From the NCBI GenBank assembly GCA_003385635.1, contig QQUY01000003.1, forward strand, positions 124,001 to 188,000: a stretch of 64,000 nucleotides of DNA, read 5' to 3'. The DNA is from Acidobacteriota bacterium (lineage in GTDB: Bacteria > Acidobacteriota > Blastocatellia > Pyrinomonadales > Pyrinomonadaceae). The position numbers were made by a program, and so were the translations under genes. The first letter of the stretch is position 1; every line of letters begins with the position of its first letter. Positions 57,252 to 64,000 of the stretch are shown piece by piece. Below the pieces are notes generated by a model. The model was not told where the DNA came from. It was given only the letters and a program-made list of their open reading frames with translations, and searched no databases.

Positions 57252-57350
57252 TGGCGGAGGCGTGTGGGAATCGAACCCACCTGAGCCTGCTCTCGCAATC
57301 TCACAGACGGTTTTGAAGACCGCGCCGTTCACCAGAACGGATTCGCCTCC
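57252..57350 (-). tRNA. selC: Selenocysteine tRNA, anticodon TCA
   Basis: A 99-base tRNA read on the minus strand, 5' GGAGGCGAATCCG to an encoded GCCA end. Acceptor pairs GGAGGCG/CGCCTCC; a 6-bp D stem CCGTTC/GAACGG with a 4-base loop is the hallmark of tRNA-Sec; the anticodon loop CTTCAAA carries TCA; there is a long variable arm and a T arm GTGGG-TTCGATT-CCCAC. Together these identify tRNA-Sec and exclude tRNA-Ser or a suppressor. selA, selB and selD are not in this window. Confidence 0.95.
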
Positions 57351-57495
57351 GGATATTCAGATCCGGTTCAAATTGTAAGGTATTTCGGCCGGAATGGGCG
57401 GTGTTGCCGGATGGCTGATGGTCGAAAGGAAAATCTCTGCCAATTAAACTACGCCGAGGTCTGAATTCGTGTCAAGTTTTGAGACTCGATCAGGT

Positions 57496-57541
57496 GACCT
57501 CCGAGACCGCTTTGACCGCCTTTTTTCGGCGGCTAGAGGTC
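57496..57541. promoter_or_regulatory. Nested dyad upstream of the atp promoter
   Basis: GACCTC/GAGGTC encloses CCGCC/GGCGG separated by TTTTTTC. It ends three bases before the -35 hexamer; it may be an operator or a terminator for an upstream transcript. Confidence 0.45.
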
Positions 57542-57543
57542 GC

Positions 57544-57572
57544 TTGACCACCCAAAATACGCGTGATATTCT
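57544..57572 (+). promoter_or_regulatory. Putative sigma-70 promoter of the atp cluster
   Basis: TTGACC and TATTCT are separated by exactly 17 bp, 77 bp upstream of the first atp gene. It is the best housekeeping-type promoter I found in the window. Confidence 0.65.
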
Positions 57573-57649
57573 CTTACCTTTTGTAGTGACGGTTCCGGGC
57601 TGTTCCTGTGTACGGGAAATCTGTTTAAGGAACCGGGAAAAGCGCGAAT

Positions 57650-58102
57650 ATGGTCTTGCTCGCATTTGCAGAAACAATCCAGTTGGTGCCGGATCTGACG
57701 ATGTTCATTCACATCGCGTTGATCCTTGGCATGATCTGGCTGCTTAACCGCACATTCTTCAAACCCATCAATCAGGTGCTCGACGCACGCGAACGCAACA
57801 AAGGCGGCCGCGGCGGTGAGGCGGAAAAGATCCTGAAGGATGTTGCAATGAAGGAATCAGCATATAACGCTGCCCTGCTCGAGGCCCGGAACGAAGGTTA
57901 CGAGCTTATAGAAAAGGAAAGGGCTGAGGCGGTCGAAAAGAAGAACTCGGATGTCGCGGCGATCAAGAGCGAGGTCGCCGACTACCTTGAGAAGGAAATG
58001 GCCGATCTTGAAAAGCAGACCGCGGACGCAGAGGAAGAGATCAAAGTAGAGGCCGAGAAAATGGCCGACAAGATCAGCGCAAATATTTTGAGGGCTGCCT
58101 GA
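57650..58102 (+). CDS. atpG': ATP synthase F0 subunit b'
   Basis: A 150-residue b-type subunit. One N-terminal membrane helix (about 18-37, FIHIALILGMIWLLNRTFF) with the typical FKPINQVLDARE start is followed by a long charged coiled coil to the end. It is shorter and more acidic than the second b-type subunit next to it, which suggests the b' member of a b/b' heterodimer stalk as in photosynthetic and some other bacteria. First gene of the atp cluster. The b versus b' assignment is inferred from order. Confidence 0.85.
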   Translation: MVLLAFAETIQLVPDLTMFIHIALILGMIWLLNRTFFKPINQVLDARERNKGGRGGEAEKILKDVAMKESAYNAALLEARNEGYELIEKERAEAVEKKNSDVAAIKSEVADYLEKEMADLEKQTADAEEEIKVEAEKMADKISANILRAA

Positions 58103-58181
58103 CCCTCGCAGAGGATCTAAAGAACTTATCGAAACGGTACAGCGGTGACGGTCTGAAAGTAGTCAACCGCCAGCTTATAGT

Positions 58182-58772
58182 ATGTTAGCTTTCGCCATCA
58201 GCTTTCTCCACTTCCTTGCCGAGAATGCCGCTCCGGCTGCCGAACCGGGGGGCTGGCTGGATTCCTGGAATAAGAACGTTGACCCGTATATGAACTACCC
58301 CGGCTTTGAGGCCTGGAGGTTCATAAATCTCGCCATCTTCATCGCGGTAATTGTCTACCTCGTCAGAAAGCCGCTCAGCGAAGCTTTCAAGGCGAAGAGG
58401 GAGAAGATCCGGGCAGAGCTGATCAGGGCTGAGGAAGAGAAGAAAGCCGCGATCGCTCAGCTAACGGAAGCCGAATCGAAGCTCGCGGGCCTCGAGAACG
58501 AAAAGGCTGCTCTGGTCAGTGAGGCCCGTGAAGAAGCTGCGGCGGAAAGAGAGAGGATCGCCCAGGAAGTTATAAGCGAAGGACGGCGGCTTCGTAGCCA
58601 GGCGGAAGGCGAGGTTCTCAGAAAGTCACAGCAGGTTCGTGCCAAACTCAAGCGATTCTCTGCCGAGGAAAGCATAAGGCTGGCAGAAGAGAAGATCCGG
58701 AACGCGATGTCGGCCGAAACCGATTCCCGCCTTGTGAAAGCCAACATTAAATCGATCGGAGGTATGCGTTAG
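58182..58772 (+). CDS. atpF: ATP synthase F0 subunit b
   Basis: A 196-residue b subunit. An N-terminal extension with NAAPAAEPGGWLDSWNKN precedes the membrane helix (about 47-65, FINLAIFIAVIVYLV), then RKPLSEAFKAKREKIRAEL and a long coiled coil rich in Ala, Glu and Arg. It forms the peripheral stalk that holds F1 to the membrane. It starts 79 bp after b' and ends one base before atpH. Confidence 0.93.
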   Translation: MLAFAISFLHFLAENAAPAAEPGGWLDSWNKNVDPYMNYPGFEAWRFINLAIFIAVIVYLVRKPLSEAFKAKREKIRAELIRAEEEKKAAIAQLTEAESKLAGLENEKAALVSEAREEAAAERERIAQEVISEGRRLRSQAEGEVLRKSQQVRAKLKRFSAEESIRLAEEKIRNAMSAETDSRLVKANIKSIGGMR

Positions 58773-58773
58773 G

Positions 58774-59316
58774 ATGGGCGTCGAGACCATTGCAAGACGA
58801 TACGCAAGCGCACTCGCCGATGTCGTGATGCAGACCGGGGAAGCATTCCCGGTACAGAACGAGTTGAAACAGTGGGAAACTCTTCTGTTCTCGAATCGCG
58901 AGCTGTTCAACGCATTCAATAATCCTGCGATCGCGCACAACAGCAAAGAGAGGCTTCTTGAGGATCTGATCTCGAGGTCGAATCCTTCGGGCACGACGGC
59001 AAACTTTTTGCGCGTGCTTCTACGTAACTCCAGGCTGACCGGCCTTCAGGAGATCAACGACAGATTTGAAGAGGTTATAGATGAGCGCCGCGGAGTCACT
59101 TCGGCAAGCGTTACGTCTTCACGCGAGCTAACGGAAAGCGAGAAGGCTGAGCTTAAGGCGAATCTTCAGAAAATGTCCGGAAAAGAAGTCAATCTTCAGT
59201 TCTATATTGACGAGAATGTAATCGGCGGCGCCGTTACGCGTCTCGGGTCCACCGTCTATGACGGTTCGGTAAAGACCCAGCTGGAATTATTGAAACAACA
59301 GATGATCGATTCGTAA
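58774..59316 (+). CDS. atpH: ATP synthase F1 subunit delta
   Basis: A 180-residue delta (OSCP-like) subunit connecting the stalk to alpha. It starts VETIARRYASALADV, the typical N-terminal ARRYA motif, with FLRVLLRNSRLTGLQEI in the middle and YIDENVIGGAVTRLGSTVYDGSVKTQLE at the C-terminus, the delta signature. Length is normal. Its ATG lies one base after the atpF stop. Confidence 0.95.
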   Translation: MGVETIARRYASALADVVMQTGEAFPVQNELKQWETLLFSNRELFNAFNNPAIAHNSKERLLEDLISRSNPSGTTANFLRVLLRNSRLTGLQEINDRFEEVIDERRGVTSASVTSSRELTESEKAELKANLQKMSGKEVNLQFYIDENVIGGAVTRLGSTVYDGSVKTQLELLKQQMIDS

Positions 59317-59361
59317 CCGGCGCGGCCTCGCCGAGGCCTCCGGTTGACGGGTGAAAAGCAT

Positions 59362-61041
59362 ATGGAATCAATTAAGGCCAACGAGATAAACGAGATTATC
59401 CGGGCCCAGATCGAGAATTTCGACGCGAGCATGACCGTTGCCGAAGTCGGAACGGTTATCAAAGTCGGCGACGGGATCGCCGAGATCTACGGCCTGGAAA
59501 AGGTCATGGCCGGCGAGCTCCTCGAGTTCGACCACGGTGTTCGCGGACTGGCACTGAACCTTGAAGAAGACAAGGTCGGTGCCGTTCTGTTCGGCGATTT
59601 CCAGAAGATCAAAGAAGGCGACGAAGCAAAGCGTACGCGAAAGATCATGAGCGTGCCGGTAGGCGACGCGCTTGTCGGCCGCGTAGTTGACGCGCTCGGC
59701 AACCCGATCGACGGAAAGGGCGAGATCATCACCGATGACTACAACCCGATCGAAAGGATCGCTCCGGGTATCATCGACCGGCAGCCGGTTAAGGAACCGC
59801 TTCAGACGGGTCTTAAGGCGATCGATTCGATGGTGCCGATCGGCCGCGGACAGCGTGAGTTGATCATCGGCGACAGGCAGACCGGTAAGACCGCGGTTGC
59901 CGTCGACACGATCATCAATCAGAAAGGCAAGGACGTGATCTGTGTCTACGTAGCGATCGGCCAAAAACGCTCGACCGTTGCACAGGTTGTAGAGAAGCTG
60001 AAGGAATACGGCGCTATGGACTACACCATCGTCGTTTCCGCGACGGCATCGGATCCGGCGGCAATGCAGTATCTCGCGCCCTACACCGGCGTCGCGATGG
60101 GAGAGTATTTCCGCGACAACGGACGCCACGCTTTGACGATCTACGACGATCTTTCTAAGCAGGCCGCGGCATACCGCGAGATCTCGCTTTTGCTCAGAAG
60201 GCCTCCGGGCCGCGAGGCATATCCGGGAGACGTTTTCTATCTCCACTCACGGCTTCTTGAGCGTGCAGCGAAGATGGCTGATGCCAGGGGCGGCGGTTCG
60301 CTCACATCGCTTCCGATCATCGAGACGCAGGCGGGCGACATTTCGGCGTACATTCCGACAAACGTCATCTCGATCACCGACGGACAGATCTTCCTCGAGG
60401 CCGACCTGTTCAACTCGGGAATCCGGCCCGCGATCAACGTGGGTAACTCTGTGTCTCGTGTAGGTGGTGCGGCTCAGGTGAAGGCGATGAAGCAGGTCGC
60501 CGGTACGCTCAGGATCGACCTTGCTCAGTATCGAGAGCTGGCGGCGTTCGCGCAGTTCGGCTCGGATCTTGACAAGGCTACGCAGGCACAGCTCGAGCGT
60601 GGTAAGCGGCTTACAGAGATCCTTAAGCAGGGTCAATACAGGCCGATGCAGGTCGAAAACCAGGTACTTATCATCTGGGCGGCGACGAACGGTTTTGTAG
60701 ATGACGTCGCTGTGGACCAGCTCGGACGCTTTGAAGTCGAGCTCTTCGATTTTATGGAGAACTCGAATCCGGCGGTCATTCAGCAGCTTCGCGATCAGAA
60801 GAAACTGGACGACGATCTGAAGGACAAGCTGAAAGAAGCGCTTGAGGATTTCAAGGCGACACGCTGGAACAAGGAAGAAGAAGCTGAAGCTGAGGTCGAA
60901 ACTGAAGAGACGCCGGCTGTTTCCGATGGGGCGGCTGAGGCTGAAACGGCGGAAACCGATTCTGAAGCTGAGGCTTCTGCTGACGATGAATCGGACGAAG
61001 GCGATGACGACGGCGGCGAGTCCGCATCGGCCGGAGCATAA
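59362..61041 (+). CDS. atpA: ATP synthase F1 subunit alpha with acidic C-terminal tail
   Basis: A 559-residue alpha subunit from the ATG at 59362 (a TTG six codons earlier is less likely). The P-loop GDRQTGKT is near 170, with [50 protein letters not shown] and [18 protein letters not shown] as family signatures. The usual alpha ends near 505-510; here about 50 extra residues follow, almost all Glu, Asp, Ala, Ser and Thr (for example [18 protein letters not shown]). The tail is in frame and ends with a normal stop, so it is likely real. Confidence 0.95.
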   Translation: MESIKANEINEIIRAQIENFDASMTVAEVGTVIKVGDGIAEIYGLEKVMAGELLEFDHGVRGLALNLEEDKVGAVLFGDFQKIKEGDEAKRTRKIMSVPVGDALVGRVVDALGNPIDGKGEIITDDYNPIERIAPGIIDRQPVKEPLQTGLKAIDSMVPIGRGQRELIIGDRQTGKTAVAVDTIINQKGKDVICVYVAIGQKRSTVAQVVEKLKEYGAMDYTIVVSATASDPAAMQYLAPYTGVAMGEYFRDNGRHALTIYDDLSKQAAAYREISLLLRRPPGREAYPGDVFYLHSRLLERAAKMADARGGGSLTSLPIIETQAGDISAYIPTNVISITDGQIFLEADLFNSGIRPAINVGNSVSRVGGAAQVKAMKQVAGTLRIDLAQYRELAAFAQFGSDLDKATQAQLERGKRLTEILKQGQYRPMQVENQVLIIWAATNGFVDDVAVDQLGRFEVELFDFMENSNPAVIQQLRDQKKLDDDLKDKLKEALEDFKATRWNKEEEAEAEVETEETPAVSDGAAEAETAETDSEAEASADDESDEGDDDGGESASAGA

Positions 61042-61077
61042 TTAGAACGGGGCCGACGTCCGGCCCCGAAACGCAAG

Positions 61078-61953
61078 ATGGCAAGCTTACTGGACATGCG
61101 AAGGCGGATCAAATCCGTCAAGAACACGCAGCAGATAACAAAGGCGATGAAGATGGTCGCAGCGGCAAAGCTCAAACGAGCTCAGGACCGCGTGACAGCG
61201 GCCAGGCCGTATGCGGTGAAGATGAACGAGGTGCTCGGAGGTCTGAGCGCGAAGGTCTCGAACGACTTCTCCCATCCGCTTTTGAACGAGCGTGGGGACG
61301 AGAAATACCTGATCGTTCTTGTTACGGCAGACAAGGGTCTTTGCGGCGGTTTTAACGCCAACCTTATGAAGGCGGCACAGGCTTTCATCGCCGGCCACGA
61401 AGGCCGCGACATCTCGATGATGCCTGTTGGCAGGAAGGGAAGGGACTTCTTCAGGCGCCGAAACATTGAGTTTGTCGAAGAGTACATAGGGCTTACCGGG
61501 AGCGGCCGTGCTGAGATCGCGGACGCACGCAGGATCTCGGCCGATATTACCGAGAAGTTCGTTGAGGACGAGACTCTCGACAAGGTATTCCTTGTATTTA
61601 CAGAGTTCAAGACGGTCATCTCGCAGCAGGTGAAGGTCGAACAGCTTCTTCCCATTCCAAGGATCGAGGGTGAGGAAGAAGGAGAGTCCGGCCCGGAAGC
61701 CGAGTACATTTACGAGCTCCCTCCTGCGGAGATTTTTGGCAAGCTTCTTCCGAAGCAGGTCGAAACACAGATATACAGGTCGATGCTTGAATCGGTCGCT
61801 TCCGAGCAAGGAGCAAGAATGACGGCGATGGATTCAGCGTCCAAGAACGCCGGCGAGCTGATCGAAACCCTGACGCTTAACATGAACCGCATTCGCCAGG
61901 CGGACATCACGCGGGAGATCATCGAGGTGGTCTCGGGTGCTGCGGCGCAGTAA
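61078..61953 (+). CDS. atpG: ATP synthase F1 subunit gamma
   Basis: A 291-residue gamma subunit, the rotor shaft. The N-terminus DMRRRIKSVKNTQQITKAMKMVAAAKL and the C-terminus MDSASKNAGELIETLTLNMNRIRQADITREI are the conserved coiled-coil halves; LIVLVTADKGLCGGFNANL is the central signature. It lacks the photosynthetic redox insert. It is the last gene of this cluster; no beta or epsilon gene follows within the remaining 2 kb. The composite repeat begins immediately after its stop codon. Confidence 0.95.
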   Translation: MASLLDMRRRIKSVKNTQQITKAMKMVAAAKLKRAQDRVTAARPYAVKMNEVLGGLSAKVSNDFSHPLLNERGDEKYLIVLVTADKGLCGGFNANLMKAAQAFIAGHEGRDISMMPVGRKGRDFFRRRNIEFVEEYIGLTGSGRAEIADARRISADITEKFVEDETLDKVFLVFTEFKTVISQQVKVEQLLPIPRIEGEEEGESGPEAEYIYELPPAEIFGKLLPKQVETQIYRSMLESVASEQGARMTAMDSASKNAGELIETLTLNMNRIRQADITREIIEVVSGAAAQ

Positions 61954-62065
61954 TCAGAACCCGGAGCAAGCGACAGGCACAAAGGAGTGATGAGTACTGA
62001 GTACTGAGTACTGAGTTAAGAAGTCAGAAGTCAGAAGTCAGGAGTCAGAATACGGTAGTCAGAGT
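61954..62065. repeat. Composite repeat after atpG
   Basis: The core CAGAACCCGGAGCAAGCGAC directly follows the atpG stop. GAGTACT heptamers (three) and GAAGTCA/GGAGTCA heptamers (four or more) come next. It has the same core and tail order as the 45.4 kb array. Confidence 0.8.
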
Positions 62066-62123
62066 TTGCTAGTTAGATATCGGGATCTAGAATTCTCCGC
62101 CACGGAGTGGCGACGGATCTTAG

Positions 62124-62158
62124 CCCCGGGTCGCGCCGAAGGCGCAACCCGGGGTTTT
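62124..62158 (+). terminator. Long GC hairpin downstream of the atp cluster
   Basis: CCCCGGGT-C-GCGCC-GAA-GGCGC-A-ACCCGGGG followed by TTTTCG. It could terminate the atp transcript, but it is embedded in palindromes (GCCACGGAGTGGC before it, CAGCCCCGGAGGGGC after it) and may be a repeat element. The 61954-62394 gap shows no gene. Confidence 0.65.
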
Positions 62159-62394
62159 CGTGCATTTGGAATCCTCAGCCCCGGAGGGGCGACGCCTTTG
62201 TTGCCCGGAGAACCGGCGACCGCTATGCCGAATTCAACAGGCTGTCTGCAAAGGCGGCCTTTTTTGCGTCGCTTCGTGTTCCCTCGTGATTAACGCTCTG
62301 AGATATTCTGTTTGAAATCGATATACGATTAAAGTATATTCGCCTTGATTTTTCGCTAACTACCTGACAATCAGACAAATAAACGGAGGATCCT

Positions 62395-62664
62395 ATGGAA
62401 ATCATCGGTGCCGGGATCGGCGGGATCGGAGGCCTGATCGCGCTCATAGGCTACATCTGGCTCATCGTCGTAGGTTTCAAGCAGGGCGGTGCACTTTGGG
62501 GAATCCTTATATTCTTCTTCAGTTTTCTCGCGGGCCTGATCTTTTGCATAATGCACAAGACCGGATGGGTGCCCTGGATACTGATGGTCCTCGGAGGCAT
62601 TCTGGCGAGTTTGGGAATGGGACTCGGAATCTCGAATACTGTTATGCAGGAGATGAATCTCTAG
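62395..62664 (+). CDS. Small membrane protein of unknown function
   Basis: An 89-residue protein with three hydrophobic helices (about 10-27, 33-52 and 58-80). It begins MEIIGAGIGGIGGLIALIG, with GGAGG six bases before the ATG. It resembles the short DUF-type membrane proteins found in many bacteria but has no named family I can assign. It is immediately followed by the VanZ-like gene. Confidence 0.75.
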   Translation: MEIIGAGIGGIGGLIALIGYIWLIVVGFKQGGALWGILIFFFSFLAGLIFCIMHKTGWVPWILMVLGGILASLGMGLGISNTVMQEMNL

Positions 62665-62665
62665 C

Positions 62666-63127
62666 TTGGCATTGAAAAATAAATCCATCTGGCGTGGGCG
62701 AGTGATTCGCTACACGCCTTTTGTTTTGTGGACCGCGATCGTTCTCGCATTCTCGACCGGCGGCGCTTCGATGAACCGTACGTCGAGGATCATCAGGCCG
62801 CTGCTTAAATTCTTGTTCCCGGATGCCTCCGAACAAACATTTGTCCTCGTTCATATGGTCATTCGGAAAGCGGCCCATTTTATCGAGTACGCCATTCTTG
62901 CCACCCTCGCGTGGCTTGCATTCAAAGGCTCCTCAAAGTTGTTCCTGTCGGTTCGCCCGATGCTCGCAGCGTTCGCATTCGCGCTCGTGATAGCTTCCTC
63001 GGACGAGCTGTATCAGTCCTTCGACCCTTCCCGCACGGGCTCTTTGTACGACGTCGCGATTGATATGTCCGGAGCGGTCGTCGCTCTGCTTATCATTTCT
63101 CTTGCGAAGAGAATGGCCAAAAATTGA
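62666..63127 (+). CDS. VanZ-like membrane protein
   Basis: A 153-residue protein with four membrane helices and the VanZ family signatures RKAAHFIEYAILATL and SSDELYQSFDPSRTGSLYDVAIDMSGA. VanZ homologues confer low-level teicoplanin resistance in enterococci; the role of chromosomal homologues elsewhere is unclear. The start is a TTG one base after the preceding stop, with AGGAG about 13 bases upstream; a TTG two codons later is possible. Confidence 0.85.
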   Translation: MALKNKSIWRGRVIRYTPFVLWTAIVLAFSTGGASMNRTSRIIRPLLKFLFPDASEQTFVLVHMVIRKAAHFIEYAILATLAWLAFKGSSKLFLSVRPMLAAFAFALVIASSDELYQSFDPSRTGSLYDVAIDMSGAVVALLIISLAKRMAKN

Positions 63128-63262
63128 TATACCGGGCGTTGTTCCCGTATAATTTGAACCGATAAGGGTAGGATAACGTTTTATTTAAAGGCGCTTTCCG
63201 CGGATGGAAAGCGCGCAGAATTACCGACCCCGGACGACAGCACATAATAAGGAGAGTTAATA

Positions 63263-64000
63263 ATGGGAATTTGGGACAAAGTTAAGGAAGAGGCCCTCAA
63301 TCAGTTTATCGAGGTAATCGAGTGGCTCGATGAATCGAAGGACACCATCCTTTACAGGTTTCCGGTCCACGGACAGGAGATCAAGAACGGCGCTCAGCTG
63401 ATCGTTCGTGAATCGCAGGCTGCCGTTTTTGTCTATGAAGGCCAGGTCGCTGATGTCTTTGGTCCAGGCAAATACACGATCGACGGCGGGAACACGCCCA
63501 TTCTTTCCAAACTCGGCGCTTGGAAGTACGGTTTCAACTCACCCTTTAAGTCTGAGGTCTATTTCGTAAACACGAAGCAGTTCACCGACATGAAGTGGGG
63601 CACCTCGAACCCGATCATGCTCCGTGACAATGATTTCGGTATCGTCCGCTTGCGAGCCTTCGGCGCTTACTCGATGCGCGTCGCTGATCCTTCTACGTTT
63701 ATAAAGGAGGTGGCGGGGACAAATGCGACATTCGATACCGAAGATATCGACGTACAGCTAAAGCGTGCTATCGTCACCGAGTTCTCGGATGCGATCGGCG
63801 AGATGAAGATCCCGGCTCTCGATCTTGCGGCTCAGTACAAAGAGATCGGAGATGCGATCCGCGGAAAGATCAATACCGACTTCAAAGACTACGGCCTCGA
63901 GGTAACGAAATTCTACGTTGAGAACGTCAGCCTTCCGAAAGAGGTCGAGGAAGCGATGGACAAGCGCGCTTCGATGGGGGCCCTCGGAGACGCAAACCGC
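63263..64000 (+). CDS. SPFH-domain (virion core-like, YdjI type) protein, truncated by the window edge
   Basis: The frame is open for 246 codons to the right edge; the ATG has GGAGAG about seven bases upstream. The sequence MGIWDKVKEEALNQFIEVIEW, QAAVFVYEGQVADVFGPGKYTI and FGAYSMRVADPSTFIKEVAGT matches the SPFH/band-7 subgroup annotated as virion core protein, of which B. subtilis YdjI is an example. Such proteins are cytoplasmic or membrane-associated scaffolds; C-terminal zinc ribbons often follow but are cut off here. Confidence 0.88.
   Translation, partial: MGIWDKVKEEALNQFIEVIEWLDESKDTILYRFPVHGQEIKNGAQLIVRESQAAVFVYEGQVADVFGPGKYTIDGGNTPILSKLGAWKYGFNSPFKSEVYFVNTKQFTDMKWGTSNPIMLRDNDFGIVRLRAFGAYSMRVADPSTFIKEVAGTNATFDTEDIDVQLKRAIVTEFSDAIGEMKIPALDLAAQYKEIGDAIRGKINTDFKDYGLEVTKFYVENVSLPKEVEEAMDKRASMGALGDANR

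Noticed and set aside
57072-57332. 86-codon minus-strand frame over the tRNA and dprA start
   Set aside because: It lies across the selC gene and has no protein features.
62066-62293. 75- and 60-codon plus-strand frames after atpG
   Set aside because: They run through palindromic repeats and the GC hairpin and have no ribosome site.

Overview
The window looks like chromosomal DNA of a bacterium of the phylum Acidobacteriota, most likely class Blastocatellia (Pyrinomonadaceae-like). This is an inference from gene content: large eukaryote-type Ser/Thr kinases with TPR or TolB-like propeller sensors, an ECF sigma factor of the kinase-associated (TIGR02999) type next to one of them, DUF2911 and M28 secreted proteins, and intergenic DNA full of short palindromic and heptanucleotide repeats. 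No phage, integrase, transposase, CRISPR array or recognisable defence island is present. Genes are mostly ordinary chromosomal genes in short operons.

Layout. 1-3.5 kb (minus): a truncated secreted protein, a haloalkane-dehalogenase-like hydrolase and a coupled cytochrome P450. 3.6-7.1 kb (plus): a PLP aminotransferase, a small secreted protein and the murein-recycling ligase Mpl. 7.2-8.6 kb: RibA (minus) and an RRM RNA-binding protein (plus). 8.8-23.9 kb (minus): DacB, secreted and zinc-ribbon unknowns, an HtrA-type protease, a DUF2911/TPR protein, a secreted protein gene broken by one in-frame TGA, HemW, PurL, two thioredoxin-fold proteins, an AlkD-like protein and an MgtE-N/CBS protein. 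24.1-26.5 kb (plus): lytic transglycosylase, zinc-ribbon/PH membrane protein, RmlD-like reductase. 26.7-29.3 kb (minus): Wzc-type tyrosine kinase. 29.6-33.2 kb (plus): a 1222-residue NfnB/NfnA-like flavoprotein fusion. 33.8-42.2 kb (minus): secreted lipase-like protein, a giant Ser/Thr kinase with its ECF sigma factor, and a diiron protein. 42.4-45.3 kb (plus): a second Ser/Thr kinase. 45.3-46.1 kb: a repeat array. 46.1-49.7 kb (minus): two membrane proteins, a metallopeptidase-like protein and a secreted protein. 49.9-50.9 kb (plus): TM2 protein and RibE. 51-57.4 kb (minus): M28 peptidase, methyltransferase, TopA, DprA and a selenocysteine tRNA. 57.6-62 kb (plus): an ATP synthase cluster b'-b-delta-alpha-gamma without beta, epsilon, a or c. 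62.4-64 kb (plus): small membrane protein, VanZ-like protein and a truncated SPFH protein.

Themes. Cell-envelope turnover and export recur (Mpl, DacB, lytic transglycosylase, Wzc, RmlD, HtrA, many signal peptides). Riboflavin synthesis is represented by two separated genes (ribA, ribE). The most interesting observations are (i) a clear selC tRNA-Sec in the same window as a gene interrupted by a single in-frame TGA with intact coding downstream, (ii) a composite repeat (a GC-rich core followed by 7-bp tandem repeats) at several intergenic sites and, in frame, inside hemW, (iii) REPIN-like paired palindromes, (iv) a Ser/Thr kinase with a duplicated sensor module on either side of a membrane helix, (v) an unusual acidic tail on the ATP synthase alpha subunit, and (vi) the NfnBA-like fusion. 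I did not find a convincing entirely new multi-gene system.
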